Source of the DNA: Planctomycetota bacterium
GTDB lineage: Bacteria > Planctomycetota > Phycisphaerae > SM23-33
Assembly (NCBI GenBank): GCA_009908915.1
Contig: JAAAOJ010000015.1
Location: 23,072 to 87,071, forward strand
Reading direction: 5' to 3'
Length of the DNA stretch: 64,000 bases
The notes under the pieces are model-generated. The model did no database searches, had not been told where the DNA came from, and worked only from the letters and a program-made list of their open reading frames with translations. The translations under genes were made by a program, and so were the position numbers. This document shows, piece by piece, positions 46,075 through 54,624 of the stretch. Positions within the stretch are counted from its first letter, which is position 1. Every line of letters starts with the position of its first letter.

Positions 46075-47802
46075 ATGACAAACGACACGAACGAGAAGGA
46101 ATCCCTCGACTTCATCCGGCACATTGTGGCCGAGGACTGCAAGAGCGGCAAGTGGGGCGGCGAGGTCGTTACGCGATTCCCGCCCGAGCCGAACGGCTAT
46201 TTGCATATCGGCCATGCCAAGGCGTTCGGTATCGACTTCGGCGTCGCCGCGGAATTCGGCGGCCGCTGCCATCTGCGCTTCGACGACACCAATCCGACCA
46301 AGGAAGAGCGGGAGTACGTCGACGCCATCCAGGAGGACATCCGCTGGATGGGCTGGGACTGGGGCGAGCACCTGTACTACGCCAGCGATTACTTCGGCCA
46401 GATGTACGAGTACGCCAAAGAGCTTATCCGCAAGGGTCTGGCCTACGTCGACGACCAGACGCCCGAGCAGATCCGCAGGGGCCGAGGCACGCTGAAGCAG
46501 CCGGGTGTCGAGAGTCCCTACCGTGATCGGCCCGCCGAGGAGAGCCTCGACCTCTTTCAGCGCATGAAGGGCGGCGAGTTCCCCGACGGCAGCCGCGTCC
46601 TTCGCGCCAGGATCGACATGACCAGCCCCAATATGAACCTCCGCGACCCGGTCATGTACCGCATCCTTCACGCCACGCACCCGCACACCGGCGATGCGTG
46701 GTGTATCTACCCCATGTACGACTGGGCGCACGGTTTGGAGGACAGCATCGAGGGCGTGACGCACAGCCTCTGCAGCCTGGAGTTCGAAAACCACCGTCCG
46801 CTGTACGACTGGTTCATCGACGCGATCAACCAGGGCCGCACCGACGACGGCAGCGGCGAGTGGGGCAAGACGATCCGGCACCCGCAGCAGATCGAGTTCG
46901 CGCGGTTCAACCTGACCTACACCGTGATGTCCAAGCGCGTCCTGCGCGAACTGGTCGAGGGCGGGCACGTCAGCGGCTGGGATGACCCGCGCCTGCCGAC
47001 GCTGCGCGGCATGCGGCGTCGCGGCTATACGCCGCAAGCCTTGCGCGAATTTCTCAGTCGCGTGGGCGTGGCCAGGTTTGTCAGCACCGTCGATCTCGGC
47101 CTGCTGGAGTTCTGCCTCCGCGACCACCTCAACAAGGTCGCACCGCGCGTCATGGGCGTGCTTAATCCGTTGAAGGTGGTCATCACGAACTACCCCGAGG
47201 ATCAGGAAGAGACGCTGGAAGCCATCAACAACCCCGAAGACGAATCGGCCGGCACGCGACAGGTGCCGTTCTCGCGCGAACTGTACATCGAGCGTGAGGA
47301 CTTCATGGAGGACCCGCCGAAGAAGTTCTTCCGGCTGACGGTCGGCAAGGAGGTCCGCCTGCGATACGCCTACTTCATCACCTGTACGGACGTGGTCAAG
47401 GACGACGATGGCAACGTGGTCGAACTGCACTGTACGTACGACCCCGCTACGCGCGGCGGCGACGCCCCCGACGGCCGAAAGGTCAAGGGCACGCTGCACT
47501 GGGTCAGCGCCAAACACGCCGTGCCGTGCGAGACGCGGCTGTACGACCGGCTGTTCACCGCGGAAGACCCGATGGATGTGCCGGAGGGCGGCAGTTTCAC
47601 CGACAACCTGAATTCTGAATCCGACAAGACGGTCACTGCCATGGTCGAGCCGGACGTCGCCGACAAGCCAGCCGGCTGGCGTTGCCAGTTCGAACGCAAC
47701 GGCTACTATATCACCGACCCGGACAGCCAGCTGGGCAAGCCGGTGTTCAACCGCATCGTCACGCTTCGCGACTCCTGGGCGAAGATCAAGAAGAAAGGTT
47801 GA
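46075..47802 (+). CDS. glnS: glutaminyl-tRNA synthetase
   Basis: 575 aa from ATG 46075 (AAAGGG upstream). Motifs are [29 protein letters not shown], the KMSKS-type VMSKRVL and [19 protein letters not shown]. The two C-terminal beta-barrels of the anticodon-binding region are present. It charges tRNA-Gln directly. GlnRS is scattered in bacteria and was acquired from eukaryotes; its presence beside gltX fits planctomycetes. Confidence 0.96.
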   Translation: MTNDTNEKESLDFIRHIVAEDCKSGKWGGEVVTRFPPEPNGYLHIGHAKAFGIDFGVAAEFGGRCHLRFDDTNPTKEEREYVDAIQEDIRWMGWDWGEHLYYASDYFGQMYEYAKELIRKGLAYVDDQTPEQIRRGRGTLKQPGVESPYRDRPAEESLDLFQRMKGGEFPDGSRVLRARIDMTSPNMNLRDPVMYRILHATHPHTGDAWCIYPMYDWAHGLEDSIEGVTHSLCSLEFENHRPLYDWFIDAINQGRTDDGSGEWGKTIRHPQQIEFARFNLTYTVMSKRVLRELVEGGHVSGWDDPRLPTLRGMRRRGYTPQALREFLSRVGVARFVSTVDLGLLEFCLRDHLNKVAPRVMGVLNPLKVVITNYPEDQEETLEAINNPEDESAGTRQVPFSRELYIEREDFMEDPPKKFFRLTVGKEVRLRYAYFITCTDVVKDDDGNVVELHCTYDPATRGGDAPDGRKVKGTLHWVSAKHAVPCETRLYDRLFTAEDPMDVPEGGSFTDNLNSESDKTVTAMVEPDVADKPAGWRCQFERNGYYITDPDSQLGKPVFNRIVTLRDSWAKIKKKG

Positions 47803-47839
47803 CAGTGAGAATGATCGAGTTCATGAGTGAGGAGTTCGG

Positions 47840-48481
47840 ATGTCTTTAGGAACACCACTGGCGGTAATGCTGGCCATCATATTCTTGGTGCCAGGGCTTA
47901 TTATGAAGAATATGCTCCGAGTGTTGGCACGGTATGAACCGACGAGCAGGAAAGTTGAGTTGCTTGAATGCCTGACGGCAAGTTGCTTCAACTACCTGAT
48001 CGGCGCATTCTTCGTATGGTATTTGCTCCACGTCTGGCCGGACGGCCTGGACTTGAGGAGACCGGAAACCGTTCCTCACCATGCGGGCTATCTCTTCCTG
48101 TGGGCTGCGATTGTCCTTGTGCTTCCTGCCATTCTTGGGCTGATTCTTGGCGTTGCCGCGAGGAAGCTCAGCCTTCGAAACTTCCTGTCACGATTTGGTG
48201 TGTCAATACTGCATCCTGCCCCAACAGCTTGGGATTATGCCTTTGCTCGCGGCAAAGCGTATTGGGCACGCGTCATGCTTCGGAACGGTGGCATTGTTGA
48301 GGGGCTCTTTGATTCGAATTCGCTGTCATCCAGTTCAGCGAGTGATCGAGATATCTTTCTCGAAACAGTCTACGAACTTAAGGAGGAAACGAACGAATAT
48401 GAGGAGCAGACTCAAAGCGCTGGTGTTTGGATCAGTGCGACGGAGATTCAACGGATCGAGTTTTTCGAGATTGAAAATTAG
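47840..48481 (+). CDS. DUF6338-like membrane protein
   Basis: 213 aa. Three hydrophobic segments are seen: near 7-25 (LAVMLAIIFLVPGLIM), 48-66 and 85-107 (LFLWAAIVLVLPAILGLIL). A soluble domain then has HPAPTAWDYAFARG, VMLRNGGIVEGLFD, SDRDIFLETVYEL and a C-terminal ATEIQRIEFFE, matching my recollection of DUF6338 proteins. Base composition is clearly lower in GC than the flanking synthetase gene, suggesting transfer. A small Pro-rich protein gene follows 55 bases later. Function unknown. Confidence 0.65.
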   Translation: MSLGTPLAVMLAIIFLVPGLIMKNMLRVLARYEPTSRKVELLECLTASCFNYLIGAFFVWYLLHVWPDGLDLRRPETVPHHAGYLFLWAAIVLVLPAILGLILGVAARKLSLRNFLSRFGVSILHPAPTAWDYAFARGKAYWARVMLRNGGIVEGLFDSNSLSSSSASDRDIFLETVYELKEETNEYEEQTQSAGVWISATEIQRIEFFEIEN

Positions 48482-48536
48482 GATATCCGCATTGGTTTGC
48501 TAGAATACATTAATACCGAAGATTGGAGAAGCGGCT

Positions 48537-48680
48537 ATGGCGCAGAGCAAAGGCACAGATACTCAGAAGACCATCAAGCGCGGCTACCAGCCACCACCAA
48601 ACAAACCGATACATGGTGGGCATCAGCCGCCTCCACGGCAGGTTGGTGAAGTCAAACCGCCTCCACCGCCAAAGAAGTAG
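48537..48680 (+). CDS. 47-aa proline-rich small protein paired with the DUF6338-like gene
   Basis: ATG 48537, 8 bases after GGAG. The peptide is MAQSKGTDTQKTIKRGYQPP followed by PNKPIHGGHQPPP and a PPPPPKK end. It is basic and has no hydrophobic segment, with three PPP/PPPP clusters. It lies 55 bases after the DUF6338-like gene, shares its lower GC, and both sit before one strong hairpin (48736-48765). The pair looks like a two-gene cassette. Confidence 0.65.
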   Translation: MAQSKGTDTQKTIKRGYQPPPNKPIHGGHQPPPRQVGEVKPPPPPKK

Positions 48681-48735
48681 TCTGCGTATGCGATTCTTGA
48701 CGTAGTGGATATTCGAGAAGTGGACAGTGAAGGCG

Positions 48736-48765
48736 AAGGCCCACGGATCGCAATCCGTGGGCCTT
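48736..48765 (+). terminator. strong hairpin ending the DUF6338-like cassette
   Basis: AAGGCCCACGGAT and ATCCGTGGGCCTT form a perfect 13-bp stem with loop CGCA. It lies 56 bases after the small Pro-rich gene. The 3' side is GGTCATT rather than a U-run, so termination would be imperfect on the plus strand; it could work from both sides. Confidence 0.6.
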
Positions 48766-48828
48766 GGTCATTGGTGGCAGTTCGATGGATGACCCGCTCG
48801 AGGCGGGCTCGCCAGCAGACCGACTCGC

Positions 48829-49020
48829 TCAATAGTTCTCAGCGGCGATTTCGAAGTACGCTTGCGGGTGCTTGCAGCAGGGGCACATCGGCGGGACCTT
48901 CGTGCCCTCGTGGATGTAGCCACAGTTGCGGCATCGCCACGTGGTGGTCTCGGACTTCTCGAAGACGCTGTTGTTCTCGACGTTCTGGAGCAGGGCGCGG
49001 TAGCGGGCCGCGTTACGAAA
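48829..49020 (-). pseudogene. C-terminal remnant of rubrerythrin
   Basis: 63 codons, open but with no start codon, read FRNAARYRALLQNVENNSVF and then WRCRNCGYIHEG, CPCCKHPQAYFEIAAENY and a stop. This is the end of the ferritin-like helix plus the rubredoxin-like iron site (CxxCGY...CxxC) of rubrerythrin. The diiron domain is absent. The upstream part overlaps the next small gene in another frame, so the front of the gene was replaced or deleted. Confidence 0.75.
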
Positions 49021-49192
49021 CGTCGCCGTCGTCGGCCCTTGTGGCCTTGGAGGCCTGACTGGTCTTCTCGGCGCGGGCAGCCTCTCGGGCGGCCTTGCGC
49101 TGGCGTTCCTTGCGCTTGCGGGGGGCGTTCTTCTTGCGGGTGGCCTGCTGGTCGGTCAGTCGCCTGTCTTTGCGTTCACGTCGTCGTCCCAT
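49013..49192 (-). CDS. 59-aa very basic small protein
   Basis: ATG 49192 with GGAAG 7 bases upstream. The peptide begins MGRRRERKDRRLTD and is nearly half Arg, Lys, Ala and Gln, with the helix-prone stretch ERQRKAAREAARAEKTSQAS. It may be nucleic-acid binding. No family was recognised. It overlaps the rubrerythrin remnant by a few bases. Confidence 0.5.
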   Translation of the reverse strand: MGRRRERKDRRLTDQQATRKKNAPRKRKERQRKAAREAARAEKTSQASKATRADDGDVS

Positions 49193-49289
49193 GGGTGCTT
49201 CCTTTCTGGCATTGGGGAACCATGAAGGGTAGCCGAACGGGGGGCACGATTCAAGCGGGTTGATCGGCGCGTACGGACCGCAGGGCGGT

Positions 49290-49523
49290 TCAGGCCACGC
49301 GTCGCCAGAACCAGTCGCGAATGCGCAGTTTGACGGGGTCAAACGGTTTGGCGTTCGGTTTCCGCGGGCCGGGATCGATCAGCGGGGCGTTGAGATCCTG
49401 CTTATCGAGTGCGTCCAGGCAGTCCAGAACACGCGGCATGCCGGCGAAGGGGCACTCCACGGCATCCGCTTCCTGACGCGGCGATACGCGCATCGCACAC
49501 GGCTGGTTGTCACCGGGGGGCAT
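49290..49523 (-). CDS. 77-aa hypothetical protein
   Basis: ATG 49523 with AAAGGA about 9 bases upstream. Sequence features are MPPGDNQPCAMRVSPRQEAD, CPFAGMPRVLDCLDALDKQD and the basic end LRIRDWFWRRVA. There are no membrane segments; three Cys residues. No family was recognised. The ribosome site and composition support a real small gene. The longer frame upstream of the ATG is spurious. Confidence 0.5.
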   Translation of the reverse strand: MPPGDNQPCAMRVSPRQEADAVECPFAGMPRVLDCLDALDKQDLNAPLIDPGPRKPNAKPFDPVKLRIRDWFWRRVA

Positions 49524-49657
49524 CGGCGGTTCCTTTTCTCGGCGGAACATCGCCTCCGGCCGAGGCGACAGAGGCGGCGTCTCGGAGTTCCTCTCCGCAG
49601 TTGGTATCGGCGCTTGCAGGGGAGGACTTCGATTGTATGCGAAAAAAGCGCGCCACC

Positions 49658-49924
49658 TCACCCGACGGCCACTTCTTCGGGCAGGGCCGACAGCGGGCAG
49701 CCGTAGACCTTCTCCGCCCATTCGCTGAAACGGTCGTACATATGGGGCTGTGTCTCGGGGTCCAGTACGTTGATGGCCTCGTTGTCGCCGTAGTCGCTTA
49801 GGACGATGCCGCCGTCCGGCCTCACCCGGTCTGTCATAAGCGCCTCGACCTCGCGCTTCAAGACACGGTTCCGTGCCGAGATGGGCCTGGGATTTGCGAT
49901 GTCGCCGTACTTCGCGACTGTCTT
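49658..49924 (-). pseudogene. C-terminal remnant of an unidentified gene
   Basis: 88 codons following an in-frame stop at 49925-49927 read KTVAKYGDIANPRPIS, RVLKREVEALMTDRV, GGIVLSDYGDNEAINVLD and FSEWAEKVYGCPLSALPEE before TGA. Composition and codon pattern are protein-like and a TTG at 49861 is possible, but there is no ribosome site. It looks like the 3' end of a longer gene whose beginning was lost. The family was not recognised. Confidence 0.45.
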
Positions 49925-49983
49925 TCATCTCTGTCTGCAGACGACACCCACGGCCGGGTGAGAGGGACGTTGGCGGCCGGCCG

Positions 49984-50430
49984 CTACGCCTCGCCGAGCG
50001 CTTCGAGGTCGGCCAGGTCCTTCGTCCGACCTGATGCCCGCTTGTTGGTGATGTAATCCTCTCGGGAGAGGTAGTGGACTTGCAGGTCTCCGTAGGGGCC
50101 GGCCTGTCTATTGGCGTCCGCCTGATCCCACGTGACGCCACTGATGGACGTCATGAGATCAATGCGGTTTGGCGGATAGCCCAACTGCACCACGCTGTCT
50201 GCCCTGCAGAAATCATCCGTTGTCAGATTCGGGAACTCGAAGCCGAAGTCGGCAAGGGCTGCGAGCACGCGTTGGGCATTATCCGTTTCCGGCCGCACCC
50301 AGATGTCCATGTCGCCTGTGTACCGGGGCGCACCATGAAACGCCAGGGCGTAACTCCCGACGAGAAGGTATTCGACCTCATGCTCGTTGAGTAATACGAA
50401 CAGATCTCTGAAGTTCGGATTCGTTTCCAT
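49984..50430 (-). CDS. MNT/AbiEii-like nucleotidyltransferase
   Basis: 148 aa from ATG 50430. The nucleotidyltransferase signature reads VEYLLVGSYALAFHGAPRYT then GDMDIWV (Gly25-Ser26 and the metal Asp pair Asp40/Asp42). NRIDLMTSISGV and a C-terminal KDLADLEALG are typical of the DUF6036/AbiEii-type minimal transferases that act as toxins or tRNA modifiers in toxin-antitoxin modules. It overlaps the upstream small gene by 53 bases in a different frame. Toxin function is inferred from the family. Confidence 0.8.
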   Translation of the reverse strand: METNPNFRDLFVLLNEHEVEYLLVGSYALAFHGAPRYTGDMDIWVRPETDNAQRVLAALADFGFEFPNLTTDDFCRADSVVQLGYPPNRIDLMTSISGVTWDQADANRQAGPYGDLQVHYLSREDYITNKRASGRTKDLADLEALGEA

Positions 50431-50554
50431 GGTACTGTCGACGAAGAAATTCGACGGCCGCAATCCGTTCACGCGGGGGACGACTGAGCCAGTAGTCGAG
50501 GTCATCCATCAGGGTTGAGTCGGTCAACGTCAGCTTTTTTATCACCTTTTCCAT
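50378..50554 (-). CDS. 58-aa partner of the nucleotidyltransferase
   Basis: ATG 50554, 8 bases after a perfect TATAAT. The protein has DDLDYWLSRPPRERIAAVEF and LRRQYHGNESELQRSVRITQ; the YWLxRPPxERIAAVExLRRQ pattern is familiar from small proteins encoded just before such nucleotidyltransferases. It would be the antitoxin or accessory partner. Its last 17 codons overlap the start of the transferase gene in another frame, and both frames look conserved. Confidence 0.7.
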   Translation of the reverse strand: MEKVIKKLTLTDSTLMDDLDYWLSRPPRERIAAVEFLRRQYHGNESELQRSVRITQRA

Positions 50555-50561
50555 TGCTGTC

Positions 50562-50567
50562 ATTATA
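50562..50567 (-). promoter_or_regulatory. perfect TATAAT -10 box, leaderless start
   Basis: On the minus strand TATAAT ends 7 bases before the ATG at 50554, so transcription would begin at or next to the start codon and give a leaderless mRNA. A TTGCAC sequence lies 19 bases upstream as a loose -35. A second ATG at 50563 lies inside the box and cannot be used from this promoter. Confidence 0.5.
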
Positions 50568-50697
50568 TCACAATGTATCGCCGGTCGTGCAAGCAGGCCA
50601 TCGTAGTTTAGTTCTTAAACGGACTGCCAGCCGAGCCGGATGATCCTTGCAGGTCGGGCGACGCTGCGGTACGCTCCTGGCAGCACGGAGAGTTGAC

Positions 50698-51402
50698 ATG
50701 CCCGATGAATCCGCCTCGATATCCGTGGCCGACCTCCTCGCCATGATCGACCACACGAACCTCAAGCCCGAGGCGTCTGCCGCCGAGATGCGCCGTCTGT
50801 GTGACGAGGCCCGGACGCACCGCTTTGCGGCGGTTTGTGTCAATCCCTGTCGCGTCGACCTGGCGGCGGAGGTGTTGGGCGACTGTGACGTCAGGGTAGC
50901 TTCTGTGGCGGGCTTTCCGCTCGGGGCGTCGACGACCGGGGTCAAGATCGCCGAGGCCGTCCAGGCCATCGAACACGGGGCCTCGGAAATCGACGTGGTA
51001 CAGAACATCGGCTGGGCGCGGGAAGGGCGGTTCGACGACATTCGCGACGAGTTGATCCGGTTGGTCGATGCCATTGACGGGCGAGCCTGCCTGAAGGTCA
51101 TCATCGAGTGCTGCCTGCTGGACGACGCTCAGAAACGGGCCTGCTGCCGGGCCGCCGCCGAGGCGGGCGCGGATTTCGTCAAGACGTCCACGGGTTTCGC
51201 CGCCTCCGGCGCGACGGTCGAGGACGTGCGTCTCATGCGGGAGGTCGTCGGGCCGGACCTTGGCGTGAAGGCGGCGGGGGGTATCGGCAGCTTCGAGATG
51301 GCCGTGGCGATGGTCCGAGGGGGCGCGACGCGCATCGGGGCAAGCCGATCCGTTGAACTGCTTTCCGGAGCTCCGCATGACGGTCCGGGTCACCGCCTAT
51401 AG
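50698..51402 (+). CDS. deoC: deoxyribose-phosphate aldolase
   Basis: 234 aa from ATG 50698 with GGAGAG upstream. Family motifs are MIDHTNLKP, SVAGFPLGA, EIDVVQNIG (Asp100), LKVIIE (Lys133), the Schiff-base Lys162 in ADFVKTSTGFA and GVKAAGGIG. It cleaves 2-deoxyribose-5-phosphate to acetaldehyde and glyceraldehyde-3-phosphate. Its stop codon is the first three bases of a dispersed repeat copy (51400-51456), so the repeat defines the 3' end of the gene. Confidence 0.95.
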   Translation: MPDESASISVADLLAMIDHTNLKPEASAAEMRRLCDEARTHRFAAVCVNPCRVDLAAEVLGDCDVRVASVAGFPLGASTTGVKIAEAVQAIEHGASEIDVVQNIGWAREGRFDDIRDELIRLVDAIDGRACLKVIIECCLLDDAQKRACCRAAAEAGADFVKTSTGFAASGATVEDVRLMREVVGPDLGVKAAGGIGSFEMAVAMVRGGATRIGASRSVELLSGAPHDGPGHRL

Positions 51403-51456
51403 CAGCCCGTTTCGAAAGCTATCGCTGCCGCGGCCGGGGCCATTCGCAGGACCGGA
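51400..51456 (+). repeat. dispersed AGCAGCCCGTTT repeat, copy 3
   Basis: TAGCAGCCCGTTT, GAAAGCTATCGCTGC, CGCGGCCGGGGCC and a diverged GCAGGACCGGAACG end match copies at 1621-1683 and 2878-2960. The leading TAG is the deoC stop codon. This placement right at a stop codon also fits copy 1, which starts 25 bases after a stop. Confidence 0.65.
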
Positions 51457-51537
51457 ACGAGCATATTGATTTACTCCTGCCGCAATATTATCATCAGATG
51501 AAGGTCAGTCAGTGCCGCCGCGGCCGTCATATTGCCC

Positions 51538-53646
51538 ATGGGAGAATCCGTGCCTGAATCGTCCGCCAGTTCGTCTGCGATGCATCGCCGATGGTGGATT
51601 GCCGTGCGCCGACTTCGGCGGTTTCTTTCCGGCCAGCGTATCCGCCCGCTCGTGCTGGTCGCCGTCTACGCCTATGTGTTATTCACCGTCTTTCGGGGGG
51701 GGCTGCTGTTGTTGGCGACGGCCTTATTTCCCGAAAGGCCCTTTGAAGGTGTAACGCTGGGCGAACTGCTCCACTGCTTTGGCGTAGGGTTCTACTTTGA
51801 CAGTATGGCCGTCGGCTACGTGCTTCTGCCGATGGCGGTGGCATTGACGCTCGCCTCCGAGAGTGTCGTCCGAAAGCGTGGGTTCCGCTGGTGCGTGACC
51901 CTCTACGCCGCCGCAACGAGCGTGTGGCTGCTGGCGCTGGAAGTCGTGGGGGTGGGGTTCTTCCTGCACTACGGCACGCGGCTGGACTGGAAGCTGGCGT
52001 ATTACACACAAAGCGCTCACGAGGTCTGGGGCTACCTGTTCCACGAGTATTACATCTGGGCGTGGCTGCTGCTCGTGCCGCCGTTATGCTACGGCGTCTA
52101 CCGGCTGTATCGCCGGGCGTTTTGGGTCGGGCATGTCTCGTACCTGCCGGGCTGGCGACGCGGGGCCGTGATGGCCGTCGTCCTGGGCATCTGCGTGCTG
52201 GCCTGCCGGGGCGGGTTCGACAGCCGCCCGCTGAATCGCTCCAAGGCCTGCTTCACGACGAACAACCTGGTGGCCCAACTGGCCATGAATAACAACTACA
52301 CGCTCTATGGCGGGGCGGTGACGGTACTCGACGACGATGACGAGGAACGGGATCGCTTCGACATGAAAGACATGGCCGAGGCTCGTCAGATCGCCCGGAG
52401 GCTGCTGTGGCAGGAGGCCGACCAGCCGGTCGCCGGCTCTCCGAACCCCATGTGGCGGCGAACGGCGACGGGCCGCCCGATGCGACGGCGGAACGTCGTG
52501 CTGATCATGATGGAGAGCATGGCCGGACGGCACATCGGTGCGCTGGGGTATCCACATTCGCAGACGCCGCATCTGGATGCGATCTGCCGTGAAGGCCTGT
52601 TCTTCAGCAACGTCTACGCCGTGGGCGCGCAGACCTCACGCGGGCTGGTCGGCACGCTGTGCGGGCACCCGGACCTCAGCGGCATGACACTGCTGGCCCG
52701 GCCGACCGCCCAGGGGCGGTTCCTGACCCTGCCCGGCCTGCTTCAGCAGCGGAACTACCGCACGGTGTTCCTCTCCTGCGGCAAGCCCAGTTTCGACAGC
52801 ATGGATGTGTTTTTTGCTGCCGGCGGGGTCGAGCGGATCATCGGCGAGGAAGAGATGTCCGCCGAGCCGGCGAGCACGTGGGGCGTGTCCGACGAGTACG
52901 TCTACAACAAGGCTATTAACGTCTTCGGCGACATTCACCAGCGCGACGACGGGCCGTTTTTCGGGATGATTCTGACCATCTCCAACCACGAACCCTATCA
53001 TGTGCCGCGCGGCCGGGTTGCACTGCTGGCGGGGGACGAAAAGGAAACGCGCGTCATCAACGCCACCCGGTACGCCGACTGGGCCCTGGGGCGGTTCTTC
53101 CGGGAAGCGGCCAGCGAGCCGTGGTTCGACGAGACGATGTTTGTCCTGGTAGCCGATACGGGGCGGCAGTTCGAGTACGATCGTTCGCGGTTGATCGACG
53201 CGACGGGCTTCCGCGTGCCGCTGGTGTTCTACGCGCCGGGCCGCATCGAACCGGACGTCATCGGCACGGTCGGCAGCCAGACGGACATCGCGCCGACGCT
53301 GCTGGCGATGCTGGGCGGCACGTATGAGCACGGGTTCCTGGGCCGCAACCTTCTGGCGGTCGAGCCGGGCGACGGCTTCGCGTTGCTGCACCAGTACGAT
53401 CGCCTGGGCTTTGTGCGCGACGGGCGGCTGCTGGTCCTGCCTCCGAAACGTCAGCCACCGGTGTTGTACCGCGTGGGAAGCGATTTGCTGCAGCGCGTCG
53501 CGACGGCCGAGGAAGCCAGCCGCGCCCGCCAGATGCACCGCGACATGCTGGGCCTGTACTCGATGGCCTGGCTGCTGTATAAAGACGGGTTGTACCGGTC
53601 GCCGGCTGCGATTGTCGCCGAAGCTGCGCAGACGGCGACGCGTTGA
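51538..53646 (+). CDS. LtaS-like sulfatase-fold membrane phosphotransferase
   Basis: 702 aa from ATG 51538; a GTG at 51550 with GGGAG before it is an alternative. Five or so membrane helices occupy the first ~230 residues, followed by an alkaline phosphatase-superfamily domain: IMMESMAGRHIGALG (metal Glu), GAQTSRGLVGTLCG (nucleophile Thr), TISNHEPYH, VADTGRQFEY and DIAPTLLAMLGG. In LtaS-type enzymes the ADTG position is Asp-His; here His is Thr. It likely transfers phospho-alcohol head groups to surface polymers, outside the membrane. Confidence 0.85.
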   Translation: MGESVPESSASSSAMHRRWWIAVRRLRRFLSGQRIRPLVLVAVYAYVLFTVFRGGLLLLATALFPERPFEGVTLGELLHCFGVGFYFDSMAVGYVLLPMAVALTLASESVVRKRGFRWCVTLYAAATSVWLLALEVVGVGFFLHYGTRLDWKLAYYTQSAHEVWGYLFHEYYIWAWLLLVPPLCYGVYRLYRRAFWVGHVSYLPGWRRGAVMAVVLGICVLACRGGFDSRPLNRSKACFTTNNLVAQLAMNNNYTLYGGAVTVLDDDDEERDRFDMKDMAEARQIARRLLWQEADQPVAGSPNPMWRRTATGRPMRRRNVVLIMMESMAGRHIGALGYPHSQTPHLDAICREGLFFSNVYAVGAQTSRGLVGTLCGHPDLSGMTLLARPTAQGRFLTLPGLLQQRNYRTVFLSCGKPSFDSMDVFFAAGGVERIIGEEEMSAEPASTWGVSDEYVYNKAINVFGDIHQRDDGPFFGMILTISNHEPYHVPRGRVALLAGDEKETRVINATRYADWALGRFFREAASEPWFDETMFVLVADTGRQFEYDRSRLIDATGFRVPLVFYAPGRIEPDVIGTVGSQTDIAPTLLAMLGGTYEHGFLGRNLLAVEPGDGFALLHQYDRLGFVRDGRLLVLPPKRQPPVLYRVGSDLLQRVATAEEASRARQMHRDMLGLYSMAWLLYKDGLYRSPAAIVAEAAQTATR

Positions 53647-53725
53647 ATACCCGGGTCGGGGCGTCCTCATGCGTGTGTTGGGCGGTGGACCGGCCGATAC
53701 GTTCATCTGCAAGGAGCATCGCCGC

Positions 53726-54238
53726 ATGGTCGATCTCAGTTCGCTGATCCGTGACGTCCCCGACTTCCCGAAAAAAGGCATTGTTTTCAAGGATATCACC
53801 CCGTTGCTGGGCAATGCCGAAGCACTTGTCCAGACGGCTGACGCGCTCGCCGAGCCGTTTGGCGACAAGGGCGTGGAGATGATCGCCGGCGTGGAGAGTC
53901 GCGGGTTCATCTTCGCGACGATGATCGCCGAGCGGCTGGGCGCGGGTTTCATCCCGATCCGCAAGCCCGGCAAACTTCCCGCCGAGAAGATCGGCCGCAC
54001 GTACGGCCTGGCGACCATCGAGATCCACACAGACGCCGTCGAGCAGGGCCAGAAGGTCCTGATGGTCGACGATCTGCTGGCCACGGGCGGAACGATGTCG
54101 GCCGCGTGCGAACTGGTCTCGCACCTCGGCGGCGATATCGTCGGCTGTGCATTCCTGGTCGAACTGTGCTTCCTGCCGGGTCGCGAGAAAATCGGCGACT
54201 ACGACATCCGCGCGCTCCTGAAGGTCGGCGGCGAGTAG
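53726..54238 (+). CDS. apt: adenine phosphoribosyltransferase
   Basis: 170 aa, normal length, from ATG 53726 (AAGGAG 8 bases upstream). Motifs are IRDVPDFPKKGIVFKDITPL (first 20 residues of the core), AGVESRGFIF, PIRKPGKLP and the PRPP loop VLMVDDLLATGGTM. It salvages adenine to AMP in the cytoplasm. It lies about 80 bases after the LtaS-like gene and may be co-transcribed. Confidence 0.96.
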   Translation: MVDLSSLIRDVPDFPKKGIVFKDITPLLGNAEALVQTADALAEPFGDKGVEMIAGVESRGFIFATMIAERLGAGFIPIRKPGKLPAEKIGRTYGLATIEIHTDAVEQGQKVLMVDDLLATGGTMSAACELVSHLGGDIVGCAFLVELCFLPGREKIGDYDIRALLKVGGE

Positions 54239-54399
54239 CAGCGATGTCGCAGCGCGAGCCGCCAACGACGTTTCGATGTCCTCGCGCGTCCCTGGCGGCA
54301 AGCCTCAGCGACGGTGCTTTCCTTGGAGCAGGGCGACGGCCTCGACGCCCTGCAGCCTCAGTGATGTCGGCTCGGGTCCGACGTTGTCGCTGCGTATGA

Positions 54400-54524
54400 T
54401 ACAGGACGCATCAGACATCTGCGCGGTGTAGCGCTGCCGACGGGATGCCGTTGGCACGGCTGCACCGCGTGAAACCCGCTAACATGGAATAGGTTGACCT
54501 GGCAGCCCGTCGGGCCGCCATGCA
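54400..54524 (+). repeat. nested-palindrome repeat, copy 2
   Basis: Located in the gene-free stretch 54239-54624. GCATCA, CTGCGCGGTGTAGCG, GGGATGCCGTTGGCACGG, CTGCACCGCG and GGCAGCCCGTCGGG match the minus-strand reading of 12413-12525. The core 54421-54469 folds as a 10-bp outer stem around TGCC-GTT-GGCA. The rest of the gap shows no gene; its ORFs lack ribosome sites. Confidence 0.6.
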
Positions 54525-54624
54525 CAAACCTAGTGCGCGGCGTATGAAACAGTGCTTCCGGGACCTTCATCGCCCAGAGAAGATGTCCGGTAATTGCGGC
54601 GGGGTGTCGGATTTCGCGCAAGCG

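Noticed and set aside
48862..49263. 133-codon open frame on the plus strand
   Set aside because: Antisense to the rubrerythrin remnant and the basic small gene, with Gly/Arg-rich composition typical of shadows.
54358..54621. 87-codon open frame on the minus strand
   Set aside because: It is made of the nested-palindrome repeat and has no ribosome site.
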